A DNA stretch of 64,000 nt from assembly GCA_028285625.1 (NCBI GenBank), contig JANQOX010000022.1, forward strand, positions 248,001-312,000, read 5' to 3'. The translations under genes and the position numbers were made by a program. The notes beneath the pieces are model-generated. The model saw nothing but the letters and a program-made list of their open reading frames with translations, was not told the origin of the DNA and searched no databases. The stretch's first letter is position 1. Each line of letters starts with the position of its first letter. Below are positions 34,041 through 41,726 of the stretch, piece by piece. The DNA is from Myxococcota bacterium (GTDB lineage: Bacteria > Myxococcota_A > UBA9160 > UBA6930).

Positions 34041-35887
34041 ACCGAAGCCATCACCTCGGCCACCGCGGCGTCGTCGATGAGGGTGCGCACGGTCGTGCGC
34101 ATCCGGCGCACCCAGCTCGGGTGGCGAGAGGGCCCGACGCCCGGAACGTTGATGGGCGTACGCTCGCAAGCGAGGTCGTCGAGCGAGACCCCCACCAGCG
34201 CGGCGGGCGTGTCGCACAAGAGGCGCGTGATCGCCGCGTGCCAGCTCGTCGCGTCCGCCGTGCGGGTACCCGGTTCGAGATGGGCATCGGCCACCAGTCG
34301 TGCCCGCAACGCGTCGACCTCGTCGTCGCGCTCCCGCGCGAGCCGGTCTCGCGTCGCGTCGTCGGCGATGTGGCCCACGTCGCGACGCAGCGCCAGGTCG
34401 TCCCCCGAGAGCCAACCGGCGAGGGGCGGCAGGTCGTGGGTGTTGGCCGTCGCAAGGCACGCGCGCGGCCAGTCGTCGGCCCCACGGAACCGGCCATCCG
34501 CATCGCGCTCGAAGAGCAGGACACGCGACGACAGCAGCCCGCACGACTGGATCGCCTGGGAGAAACCCGCGGGCACCGTGCCGAGGTCTTCGCCGATGAT
34601 CAGCGCACGGGAGCCCCGGCTCACCTCGGCCAGGACCGCGAGCAGCTGCCTCTCGGGGTAACGCACGTACGCGCCCTCGCTCGGGGGCGAACCCTCGGGG
34701 ATCCAGAACAGGCGGCGCAGTCCCAACGCGTGGTCGATGCGCAGCGCACCGGCGCCTCTCAGGTTCGCCTCCAACGTACGCCGCCAGTACGCGAAGCCGT
34801 TTCGCGCGAGCGCAATGGGCGAAGCGGGCGGGAAGCTCCAGTCCTGCCCCGAGGGCGAGAAGCCATCCGGAGGCGCACCCACCGAGACGCCGCTCGCGAA
34901 CAGCTCCGGATGGGCCCACGTGTCGAACCCCCCGGCGGCGCTCCCCAGCGCCAGGTCCGCGTAGAGACCGATGGCCATCCCCGCGCTGCGGCACGCCTCG
35001 GCCGCGCGCTGCAGTTGCGAGTCGAGTTCGAACTGCAGCCAGGCGTGGAAGTCGGCCTCGGCGCGTCCGTCACGCCAGACGGCCCGGACCCCTTCCCCAT
35101 CGGGCGTTCGGCATGCGGCGGGCCAGCGGCGCCAATCTCCCCCGTGCAGGTCCGCAAGCGCCTGGAAGGCGGCGAAGCGTTCGAGATGCTCGCCCTGCCC
35201 TTCTCGGTAGTCCTGGTAGGCCTGCCGCCTGCCGGGCGCGGCGGCGCCGGCGAAGTCACGGTGCAGCGGGCGGAGCACCTCGAAGAGGGCCTGCTCCACG
35301 GCCGCCGCGTCCAGGGATGGCGCGCGCCTCAGCGCCTGCAGCCGGGGCTCGAGCGCAGCGAACCGTGCGCGGGCCGCGTTCGACGCCGCGAACTCGGGCA
35401 CGTCGGTCGCGCGCAGATACAGCGGGTTGCGATAGAGGCGCGTCCTCGGTGCGTAGGGGCAGACGTCGTCGCCGCGGTTGCCCAGGACATGAAGTGGGTT
35501 CAGGCCCACGAACGCCGCGCCCTCCTCGGCTGCGAAACCCACCAGCACACGCAGGTCGCCCAGGTCTCCGTGGCCGAAGTTCTCGTCCGAGCGAAGCGAG
35601 TACAGGTTGGCCCAGATTCCGAAGCCCCCTCGCGCCCCCAGCCGCTCCGGGTACGGCGTGCACGCCAGAGCGGCTGCGGGCGGACCGGGCACCTCGCCTA
35701 CGGGGAGGCCACTCAGCGCGCGAGCGGCCGCCGCTTCGCTCGAGCCGTCCAAGCCCATGGCTGCGACCAACGCCTCGCGTGTGGCGTCGGAGGTTTCCAC
35801 GACCCTCTGGTCCAGCGCCGAGACGTAGGACGGCTCGATGCCGGCCGCATCGGCAAGCGCTCGCAGGCGCGGCCGAGGCTCAGCCAC
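34013..35887 (-). CDS. malQ: 4-alpha-glucanotransferase (amylomaltase, GH77)
   Basis: 624 aa from GTG 35887, chosen because the protein then begins AEPRPRLRALADAAGIEPSY, the usual MalQ N-terminus. Transfers 4-alpha-glucan segments between maltodextrins, cytoplasmic. GH77 catalytic residues are visible: nucleophile Asp in RIDHALG (about 385), acid/base Glu in IIGEDLGTVP (about 430) and the third Asp in NTHDLPPLAGW (about 486). The glycogen synthase follows in the same operon. The start overlaps by 8 bases the stop of a small upstream ORF, which supports the GTG. Its stop codon lies in a 29-bp tandem repeat. Confidence 0.95.
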   Translation of the reverse strand: MAEPRPRLRALADAAGIEPSYVSALDQRVVETSDATREALVAAMGLDGSSEAAAARALSGLPVGEVPGPPAAALACTPYPERLGARGGFGIWANLYSLRSDENFGHGDLGDLRVLVGFAAEEGAAFVGLNPLHVLGNRGDDVCPYAPRTRLYRNPLYLRATDVPEFAASNAARARFAALEPRLQALRRAPSLDAAAVEQALFEVLRPLHRDFAGAAAPGRRQAYQDYREGQGEHLERFAAFQALADLHGGDWRRWPAACRTPDGEGVRAVWRDGRAEADFHAWLQFELDSQLQRAAEACRSAGMAIGLYADLALGSAAGGFDTWAHPELFASGVSVGAPPDGFSPSGQDWSFPPASPIALARNGFAYWRRTLEANLRGAGALRIDHALGLRRLFWIPEGSPPSEGAYVRYPERQLLAVLAEVSRGSRALIIGEDLGTVPAGFSQAIQSCGLLSSRVLLFERDADGRFRGADDWPRACLATANTHDLPPLAGWLSGDDLALRRDVGHIADDATRDRLARERDDEVDALRARLVADAHLEPGTRTADATSWHAAITRLLCDTPAALVGVSLDDLACERTPINVPGVGPSRHPSWVRRMRTTVRTLIDDAAVAEVMASVPAARRSPR

Positions 35888-36209
35888 GGTCGGCCGGGAT
35901 CGACGGCGAGGCCCCACCGCGCTCGAGCGCCCGCGCCGCGAGCGGGGGCGGCGACGACGCGATCGGATTCGGGTAGCCGACCGGTCGTGCGATTCGCACT
36001 TGGCCTTGCATGGGGCTGGCGAACCCTTCGCTCCATTGCGCCGCGCTGTCAACTGCGCAGGACCCACCCGCGAACGCCGGATCGCCGTGCTCGTCGGAGG
36101 CGAAAGGCCCCACCGCACGGTTTCGCGTCGATTCGGTGTACATCTCGTGGCAGATCATGACGATCATGAGGCAGACTCCCACCACGAACGTCACGCAGGT
36201 GCCAAACAT
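35880..36209 (-). CDS. Possible small membrane-anchored protein upstream of malQ
   Basis: 109-aa frame beginning MFGTCVTFVVGVCLMIVMIC, one hydrophobic helix, followed by a polar Pro/Ala-rich tail. Its TGA (35882-35880) overlaps the malQ GTG by 8 bases (GTGGCTGA), as in an operon. Third-position G/C is high but lower than in neighbouring certain genes. No good ribosome site precedes the ATG, and that ATG shares CATG with the start of a plus-strand ORF. No family is recognised. If it is not a gene, 35888-36207 is a 320-bp malQ leader. Confidence 0.35.
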   Translation of the reverse strand: MFGTCVTFVVGVCLMIVMICHEMYTESTRNRAVGPFASDEHGDPAFAGGSCAVDSAAQWSEGFASPMQGQVRIARPVGYPNPIASSPPPLAARALERGGASPSIPADRG

Positions 36210-36375
36210 GAAGAGTTCGACCCTCGATCAGAGCCGTGGCCTCGAGATCACCGCGTTCGTCGGCACGATGGCGGGACTGGCCCTGTTGCTGCCGGCCTTC
36301 TTCCTGGACCAGACCGGACTGCTGGTCGGCGGTTGCGCGCTCCTGATCCCGAGCCTGCTCTTCGTGATGCGCTAG
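36208..36375 (+). CDS. Small two-helix membrane protein
   Basis: 55 aa from ATG 36208: a polar N-terminus (KSSTLDQSRGLE), then two hydrophobic segments, ITAFVGTMAGLALLLPAFF and GLLVGGCALLIPSLLFVM. Third positions are almost all G/C, like real genes here. ATG codons farther upstream (36157, 36166) would add 14-17 residues. The ATG is the other strand of the CATG that starts the minus-strand ORF, so at most one of the two starts is probably right. No family is recognised. Confidence 0.5.
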   Translation: MKSSTLDQSRGLEITAFVGTMAGLALLLPAFFLDQTGLLVGGCALLIPSLLFVMR

Positions 36376-36428
36376 CTGGCGCGCCGCGGCCCCAGGGCGG
36401 CCGCACGCTGCGCACCACGACTCGCCAG

Positions 36429-36443
36429 CCGCGCGATGCGCGG
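36429..36443. terminator. Short hairpin between convergent genes
   Basis: CCGCGC (36429-36434), loop GAT, GCGCGG (36438-36443). It ends one base before the stop of the sulfatase-like gene and lies 54 bp after the end of the small plus-strand ORF. A modest candidate terminator. Confidence 0.35.
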
Positions 36444-36444
36444 T

Positions 36445-38178
36445 CTAGTCGACTTCGTCCGAGGTGATCTCGGTCGCATAGCCGAGCGCGCGCAGGCGTT
36501 CGAGGAGTTCGGCCGGGACGGCACCGCCTTCCTCAGGCGATCGAACCACCCCGACGTACGCGCCGCTCTTCGGGCCGATGAGCGAGTCGGCGTCCGGTAC
36601 CGACCAGGCGGGTTCCGTCGCGCGAAAGGCGAATGGCACGGCCTGGGCCGCGCCGGGCGAGCCGACCCGGAGAGGCAGCGCCGTTCCATCCACGAGTCGT
36701 ACTTGTTCGACGATCACCTCCGCGTCCGGCGGGGTCACGCGGAACGCCACCCCGTCCTCGTCGGGGATCCGCCGCGACCCGGCTCGCAGGGTCTGCTCCC
36801 GGTTCTCGAGCCGGCAGGCCAGCCGGAGTCGGCGGCCGTCGTCCGACACCTGGAAGCGATCGTCGTCTTCGAGTCGTACGGGCGACACGTGGATGAACCG
36901 CCCCGTCGTCCGCAGCCGCGCTTCGCAGGCGACGGGTTCGTCGCCAGCGTCGTGCCACACGCGCAGGTGGATTCCGGTGGCCTTCGCGCCGAGCACCGCG
37001 TCGAGCGTCGAGGCCAGGTGCGAGCGCGCTTCGGGTGCCATCTCGGCCATGTCCTCGATCTCTTCGGGGTCGTCCTCCACGTCGTAGAGCGCCTCGGACG
37101 CGACCGGGCGCGAGCTTCGCACGTACTTGTACGGCCCCTCGACGACGCCACGCACGAGGCTGCTCTCGGGCCCGGTCGTCCGGACCGACAGCAAGATCGG
37201 GCGCGAAGCCCAGGCCGGCTCCCCCTCGAGGGTTTGCCGGAGGTCACGGCCGTCGACACCGTCGGGCACAGGGCGCCCCGCCACGGCGAGCACGGTCGAG
37301 AACACATCGGCGAGCGTGGCCCGAGCGCGGATGCGCGCGCCCGCAAACGCACCGCCGGGGAGCCGGATCACGAGCGGCACGCGGACCACCTCCTCGAACA
37401 CGGTACTGCCGTGACCGAAGTTCCCGTGATCGAGCAGCTCCTCGCCGTGGTCGGCGACGAGGACCACCATCGTGTCCTCCTCGATGCCTCGCTCGCGAAG
37501 CGCTTCGAGCAACCGACCGAACTCGGCGTCGACGAACGCGATCTCGCCGTCGTAGCCACCGACCCCGAGCGGGGCGGAGAATCGGGTGTCGAAGGGGGCC
37601 GGCGGATCGTAGGGCGCGTGCGGGTCGATCACGTGCAGGTACAGCAAGAAGGGCTCGCGGGCCGACAGCTCGTCCATCCGGGCGACGGCCCAGTCCGAGA
37701 CGACGTCGGCCCTCGCCGTGTGGCCGGCCGCGCCCAGGTCTTCGTAGACGTCGAAGCCCCGATCGAACCCCCAGTGCGGGAGCACGTTGGGGTTGGTCAC
37801 CGCCGCGAACGTGGCGTAGCCGCCGGCCTTCAGATGCTCGACGAGGAGCCCCACGCGGGCCGGGATCACGTCGAGCCGGTCCTCGACCCCGTGGCCCACG
37901 GCGTCGAGGCCGCTCATCAGCGTGACCATGCTCGGCTTGGTCCACGAGCTCGGCGCGTAGGCACGCTCGAAGACGACCCCGCCCTCCGCAAAGCGGTCGA
38001 TGACCGGCGAGGTGTCTTCGTGGTAGCCGTAGACACCCAGGTGGTCCGCGCGCAGCGTGTCCACCACATAGAGGACGACGTTCGGCGCGCGCGCGGCCGG
38101 CTCTGCACCCGGGCACGCGAGCAACGCTGCGACCGCGAGCGTGGCCAGCGCACACGTGACGACCCACCCGCGGAGGAT
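36445..38178 (-). CDS. Sulfatase/alkaline-phosphatase-fold lipoprotein lacking the formylglycine Cys
   Basis: About 577 aa if it starts at ATC 38178. Core motifs are VVLYVVDTLRADHLG with metal Asp, HVIDPHAPYDPP and VLVADHGEEL. At the modification site the sequence is PSSWTKPS: Ser, with no CxPxR, so sulfatase activity by formylglycine is unlikely; a phosphatase or phosphoglycerol-transferase-like role fits better. The canonical-start frame begins only at TTG 38124, in the middle of a lipoprotein signal. The in-frame sequence upstream (LRGWVVTCALATLAVAALLAC) is a full lipobox signal with GGGAG seven bases before ATC. Either AUC initiates or an ATG was mutated. The gene lies 37 bp after the secreted paralogue. 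Confidence 0.8.
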   Translation of the reverse strand: MLRGWVVTCALATLAVAALLACPGAEPAARAPNVVLYVVDTLRADHLGVYGYHEDTSPVIDRFAEGGVVFERAYAPSSWTKPSMVTLMSGLDAVGHGVEDRLDVIPARVGLLVEHLKAGGYATFAAVTNPNVLPHWGFDRGFDVYEDLGAAGHTARADVVSDWAVARMDELSAREPFLLYLHVIDPHAPYDPPAPFDTRFSAPLGVGGYDGEIAFVDAEFGRLLEALRERGIEEDTMVVLVADHGEELLDHGNFGHGSTVFEEVVRVPLVIRLPGGAFAGARIRARATLADVFSTVLAVAGRPVPDGVDGRDLRQTLEGEPAWASRPILLSVRTTGPESSLVRGVVEGPYKYVRSSRPVASEALYDVEDDPEEIEDMAEMAPEARSHLASTLDAVLGAKATGIHLRVWHDAGDEPVACEARLRTTGRFIHVSPVRLEDDDRFQVSDDGRRLRLACRLENREQTLRAGSRRIPDEDGVAFRVTPPDAEVIVEQVRLVDGTALPLRVGSPGAAQAVPFAFRATEPAWSVPDADSLIGPKSGAYVGVVRSPEEGGAVPAELLERLRALGYATEITSDEVD

Positions 38179-38215
38179 CCGCGGACTCCCGGAGCCCGAG
38201 GCGTCGATGCGCGCG

Positions 38216-38752
38216 CTAGTTCCGGGGCCCCTGCGACCGCCCCACCGCCGGCAGGATCGGGACCGGCACGGGCTCGGCCGTGTTCGGCGAGTCGAAGAGC
38301 AGACCGCTCGCGACCAGATTGCAGCCCTCGGACGCGCGATTGGCGGTCAGGATGAACCCGCGTTGGTCGAAGCCGATGGCGGCGAGGTTGGCCGCGCCCT
38401 CGCGGCCGACCTTGTGGACGATCCGCGACGCCTTCCCGGCCTCGATCCGCTGGGGCTCGCCCATTTCGACCTCGACGCGCCCCTTCGCGCCGACCATGAG
38501 CGTGTCGACGCGGAAGCGGACCGTCTTGCACTGCCCGAAGCGGTCGTTCAGGGTCGGCCCAACGTGCGCCACCGTGATGACGAAGGTACTGCCGGGGATC
38601 GCCGTCATGAAGCTGGGCTGCGTCTGCGTCGCCAGCCCGCCGACGATGTTGTAGTTGAGTGTGTCTTCGGCGTGGCTCGCACTCGAGGCCATCAGGCCGA
38701 CCAGCGCCGCAGCCGCGATCAGGGTTCCCAGACCAAGCTTGGACATCTTCAT
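38216..38752 (-). CDS. Secreted protein of unknown function (paralogue 2)
   Basis: 178 aa from ATG 38752 with AAGGAG upstream. Signal peptide (LIAAAALVGLMASSASHA), then a roughly 150-residue domain with two Cys (GQCKTVRF and SEGCNLVAS) that probably pair. It matches the preceding gene along its length: PSFMTAIPGSTFVITVA, VEVEMGEPQRIEAGKASRIVHKV, and LLFDSPNTAEPVPV each have counterparts there. The domain is unfamiliar. It lies between its paralogue and the sulfatase-fold lipoprotein, so a joint periplasmic function is likely. Confidence 0.82.
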   Translation of the reverse strand: MKMSKLGLGTLIAAAALVGLMASSASHAEDTLNYNIVGGLATQTQPSFMTAIPGSTFVITVAHVGPTLNDRFGQCKTVRFRVDTLMVGAKGRVEVEMGEPQRIEAGKASRIVHKVGREGAANLAAIGFDQRGFILTANRASEGCNLVASGLLFDSPNTAEPVPVPILPAVGRSQGPRN

Positions 38753-38775
38753 CTTCTCCTTGAGGACTCGGCCGC

Positions 38776-39297
38776 TCAGCGCGCGTTGCGCTCGACGCTC
38801 GGGATCAGCGATACCGGCACCGGCGCAAGGGAGTTGGGCGTGGCATGGAACATGGCGCTGCCGACCAGGCTGCAGCGCCGGTTCGACTTCTCCGTGCGCA
38901 GCCGGAAGCCGACCTGGTCGAGGTCGATGCTCGCCCGGTCTGCCCCGATCTTCGGGTCGACGCGATGGACCATCTGCAGCGAACCCCCGGCCGGGAGCTT
39001 CTGCGTCTGTCCCTGCTCGACCTCGACGCCCCCGTTCGGGTTCACGAGGATCGTATCGACGGAGAACACGACCCCGGCGCAGTGGTCATCGACCGTGGCG
39101 CGGCGGCCACCGAGGTTCGCCACGGTGATGACGAACGTGCTTCCGGGGATCGCACTCATCAACGACGGGCGCGTCTTCGTGACGAGATCTCCCACGTCCC
39201 TGACCGGCACCCTCAGGTCTTCTGCACCCATCGGGCTCGCACTGAACGCGAGCAGCCCCGCCATGGCAAGCACCGCTCCGATTCGACTTCTGGACAT
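38776..39297 (-). CDS. Secreted protein of unknown function (paralogue 1)
   Basis: 173 aa from ATG 39297 (AAGGAG upstream). Signal peptide ending near SASPMGAE. The mature domain, with Cys in DDHCAGVVF and NRRCSLVGS, is homologous to the next gene downstream (shared SAIPGSTFVITVA, VDTILVNPNGGVEVEQG). First gene of a three-gene minus-strand operon with paralogue 2 and the sulfatase-fold lipoprotein. A tandem duplication with moderate divergence. No known family. Confidence 0.82.
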   Translation of the reverse strand: MSRSRIGAVLAMAGLLAFSASPMGAEDLRVPVRDVGDLVTKTRPSLMSAIPGSTFVITVANLGGRRATVDDHCAGVVFSVDTILVNPNGGVEVEQGQTQKLPAGGSLQMVHRVDPKIGADRASIDLDQVGFRLRTEKSNRRCSLVGSAMFHATPNSLAPVPVSLIPSVERNAR

Positions 39298-39463
39298 CGC
39301 ATCTCCTTCCGGTTCCAACACGGGAGCGATCCGTATCCGCACTACTGTACGTGGAACCGGCGCCCATGGGGAGGAAAACACCCAAGAAGTCCCGCGGGGC
39401 GCGCTCGTCCTCAGAGACCTACCCTCGTCGCCGTCCGCATCCCGCTGCGAGGACCCAAACCGC

Positions 39464-39880
39464 GTGCGCGACCTGCCCCGAGGGCTCAAGCCCTTCATGC
39501 TGGTGACGGACATCGGGTTCCTCACCTACTGGGGCGTGTCCGTGCTGATGATCCTTGGGGTCGAGGTCGTGCCGCAGGCATGGCTCTTCAAGGACTACGA
39601 CGACCCGATCATCCACGCGTGGAACTGGTCGTTCTTTCCCCTCGACATGGTGCTGTCGATCTGCGGGCTCGTGGCCCTGCGCCGCCAAGCACGCGGCGCA
39701 CCCTGGCGGGGCCTGGCCGCGTTCTCCCTCGCACTGACGTTCTGCGCCGGATTCATGGCCGTGAGCTTCTGGGCGATCCGCGCCGACTTCGACCCGAGTT
39801 GGTGGGGGGCCAACCTGTTCCTGACGGTCTGGCCGCTCTACTTCCTCCCGAAGCTGGCGCCACGCGATCCCGCGACGTGA
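39464..39880 (+). CDS. YvaD/DUF5360-like membrane protein
   Basis: 138 aa from GTG 39464; ATG 39497 is an alternative. Four hydrophobic helices with the conserved pieces KPFMLVTDIGFLTYW, WLFKDYDDPIIHAWNWSFFPLDM, LTFCAGFMAVSFWAIRADFD and NLFLTVWPLYF. This pattern is that of the Bacillus YvaD group (DUF5360), whose function is unknown. It stands alone between the secreted-protein operon and the TetR gene. Confidence 0.8.
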   Translation: MRDLPRGLKPFMLVTDIGFLTYWGVSVLMILGVEVVPQAWLFKDYDDPIIHAWNWSFFPLDMVLSICGLVALRRQARGAPWRGLAAFSLALTFCAGFMAVSFWAIRADFDPSWWGANLFLTVWPLYFLPKLAPRDPAT

Positions 39881-39952
39881 TCTGAAGCGCAGCGGCCCCC
39901 GTGGCCGGCGCGGCGGCCCCTGCCTGGAGCACTCTTGCCAAGCTCAACCGCA

Positions 39953-39970
39953 TGAGACATATTTGTCTCA
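39953..39970. promoter_or_regulatory. TetR operator abutting the tetR start codon
   Basis: TGAGACA-TATT-TGTCTCA, a perfect 18-bp inverted repeat with 7-bp arms, ends one base before the ATG of the TetR gene (39972). Binding would block the ribosome or promoter region of the tetR-Rieske operon, that is, autorepression. No Shine-Dalgarno precedes the ATG, so the message may be leaderless. Confidence 0.8.
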
Positions 39971-39971
39971 A

Positions 39972-40526
39972 ATGGAACCGATTCGACTCGAATCTCGCGA
40001 GGCCATTCTCACCGCCGCGCTCGAGCTCTTCTCCACGAATCCTGGGACCTCGCTCGCCGTGGTGGCAGCTCGGGCGGGCGTGGGGCGTGCCACGCTTCAC
40101 CGCCACTTCGCTTCGCGCGACGATCTGATCCGAGAGCTGGCGTTCTCTGCACTCGACGCGACGGACGAAGCGGTCGCCGGCATCGAGAACGCACCCGACG
40201 CGCGCGCCGCCCTCGAGCAGATGTTCGAGCGGCTCGTGCCGCTCGCCGACCGCTTCCACTTTCTCGCCCGGGTGACCGTCGACGACCCGGAGATCGATCG
40301 ACGCTATGCCGCCCAACTGGACGGCCTGGCGACGCTCGTGGCCAGCCTACGGGCCGAGGGGCTCGTCGCCGCGGCCGCACCGACCGCGTGGGCGGTCCGG
40401 GTCGCCGACGCGCTGATCTGGACGGCCTGGTCCGCGGTCGCCGACGGCAGCGTACCCGCGAGAGAAGCGGCCCCCCTGGCCGCGCAGACCTTCCTGCAGG
40501 GCCTTGGAGGAGAACCCCATGCGTGA
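39972..40526 (+). CDS. TetR-family regulator of the downstream Rieske oxygenase
   Basis: 184 aa from ATG 39972. HTH in TSLAVVAARAGVGRATLHRHFASRDDL (residues about 27-53; LHRHF is the TetR hallmark). The rest is the helical ligand-binding domain. Its stop lies inside the start of the Rieske oxygenase gene (ATGCGTGA overlap, 8 bases), so regulator and enzyme are in one operon. A perfect palindrome touches the start codon. The ligand is probably the oxygenase substrate, by inference. Confidence 0.92.
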   Translation: MEPIRLESREAILTAALELFSTNPGTSLAVVAARAGVGRATLHRHFASRDDLIRELAFSALDATDEAVAGIENAPDARAALEQMFERLVPLADRFHFLARVTVDDPEIDRRYAAQLDGLATLVASLRAEGLVAAAAPTAWAVRVADALIWTAWSAVADGSVPAREAAPLAAQTFLQGLGGEPHA

Positions 40527-41625
40527 CCTCGAGCCGCTTCGTGAGGCCACTGCCGCCAGCCCGGAGGCGGGCGTGGCCCTGCCCTTCTCGTCCTACCGCG
40601 ACCCCGAGGTCTTCGAGCTCGAGATGGAGCGCGTGTTTCGCGGCGACTGGGTCGCGGTGTGTCCCGCCGCGCTGCTGAGCGACGCTGGAGACTACGTAGC
40701 CCTTTCGATTGGCGGCGAGCCGGTCGTCGTGCTCCGCGGCCGCGATGGTGAACTCCGCGCGCTGTCGAACGTCTGCCGTCATCGCGGGACGCCCATCCTC
40801 GACGACGGGCACGGCAACGCCCGGTCTCTCGTCTGTCCCTATCACGCGTGGGCATTCGCCGACGACGGCAGCTTCCGAGGCGCCCCACACACCGGCAACG
40901 TCGAGATCGACCCCGCTCGGCACGCGCTCCCCCGCTTTGCGCTCGAGATCTGGTGCGGTGTCGTGTTCGTCAACGTCGACGGCCGCGCCGAGCCCCTCGG
41001 CAAGCGGCTCGCAGACGTGACTCGGGAGATCGAGGCCTTCGGCATGAACCGGTACGACACGGCGAACGGCGGCTTCGCTGCGGACACCTGGCAGGCGAAC
41101 TGGAAGCTCGCCTACGAGAACGGCGTGGAGTCGTACCACCTGTTCAAGGTGCACGAGAAGACACTCGAGCCGGTCTCCGCCACACGCCATGCGTTCTACG
41201 TGCTCGGCGATGCACGCGCCGCCGTCACGGGTGGCCCGCTCGAGGGAACGAGCGCCTTCCAGTTCGTGGTGGCGGTACCGCCCTCGTTCGTCGCGTCGCT
41301 CACGCACGAGGCGTTCGGCTGGATCGCCCTCCACCCCGAGGCACCGGACCGCACGCGCGTCGTCACGAGCGGCCTCGTCCCCGCGAGCGTCGCCGAGTGG
41401 ATGGGTGCCGATCAGGAGGGCCCCGACCCACTCACCCGCGAGTTCCTCGAGGAGGATCGTCGGATCTGCGAGCGGGGTCAGCGCGGCATGGCGTCACGCC
41501 ACTCGCGAGGAGGCGACCTCGTCGAACTCGAACGCATCGTGGGCGACTTCCATCAGTACCTGGGGGCCCGCTTGTTCGACGGCAAACCCGCGCCGCTTCA
41601 TCGCGCGCGTCCGCTCCGCCCGTGA
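40519..41625 (+). CDS. Rieske non-heme iron oxygenase, alpha subunit
   Basis: 368 aa from ATG 40519, with GGAGGAG upstream. N-terminal Rieske 2Fe-2S domain: CRHRG...CPYHAW (Cys-x-His and Cys-x2-His, about residues 86-108). The C-terminal catalytic domain has ENGVESYHLFKVHEKT with the His/His of the mononuclear iron site; the third Asp is likely in the last 60 residues. It hydroxylates or demethylates an aromatic or quaternary-amine substrate using an external reductase, which is not in the window. The overall form resembles SRPBCC ring-hydroxylating alpha subunits. It overlaps the TetR gene by 8 bases. Confidence 0.92.
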   Translation: MRDLEPLREATAASPEAGVALPFSSYRDPEVFELEMERVFRGDWVAVCPAALLSDAGDYVALSIGGEPVVVLRGRDGELRALSNVCRHRGTPILDDGHGNARSLVCPYHAWAFADDGSFRGAPHTGNVEIDPARHALPRFALEIWCGVVFVNVDGRAEPLGKRLADVTREIEAFGMNRYDTANGGFAADTWQANWKLAYENGVESYHLFKVHEKTLEPVSATRHAFYVLGDARAAVTGGPLEGTSAFQFVVAVPPSFVASLTHEAFGWIALHPEAPDRTRVVTSGLVPASVAEWMGADQEGPDPLTREFLEEDRRICERGQRGMASRHSRGGDLVELERIVGDFHQYLGARLFDGKPAPLHRARPLRP

Positions 41626-41643
41626 CCCGTCTTCTCGACGCGC

Positions 41644-41663
41644 GGCGCGGCCGCGGCCGCGCC
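41644..41663. terminator. 20-bp GC palindrome between convergent Rieske and AraC genes
   Basis: GGCGCGGCCGCGGCCGCGCC is a perfect palindrome 18 bp after the Rieske stop and about 63 bp before the end of the convergent AraC gene. A likely shared terminator stem; no T-run. Confidence 0.45.
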
Positions 41664-41726
41664 CCACAGCCGGGCGACCGGAGCCGCCGAGGTGCCCCTC
41701 CTCCAGAGTGGGGCGAAGGGCCGGTC

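Noticed and set aside
32126..36160. 1344-codon open frame on the plus strand, antisense to glycogen synthase and malQ
   Set aside because: Its translation lacks any domain and is the mirror of the GC3 bias of the two well-supported genes. Long antisense frames are expected in such DNA.
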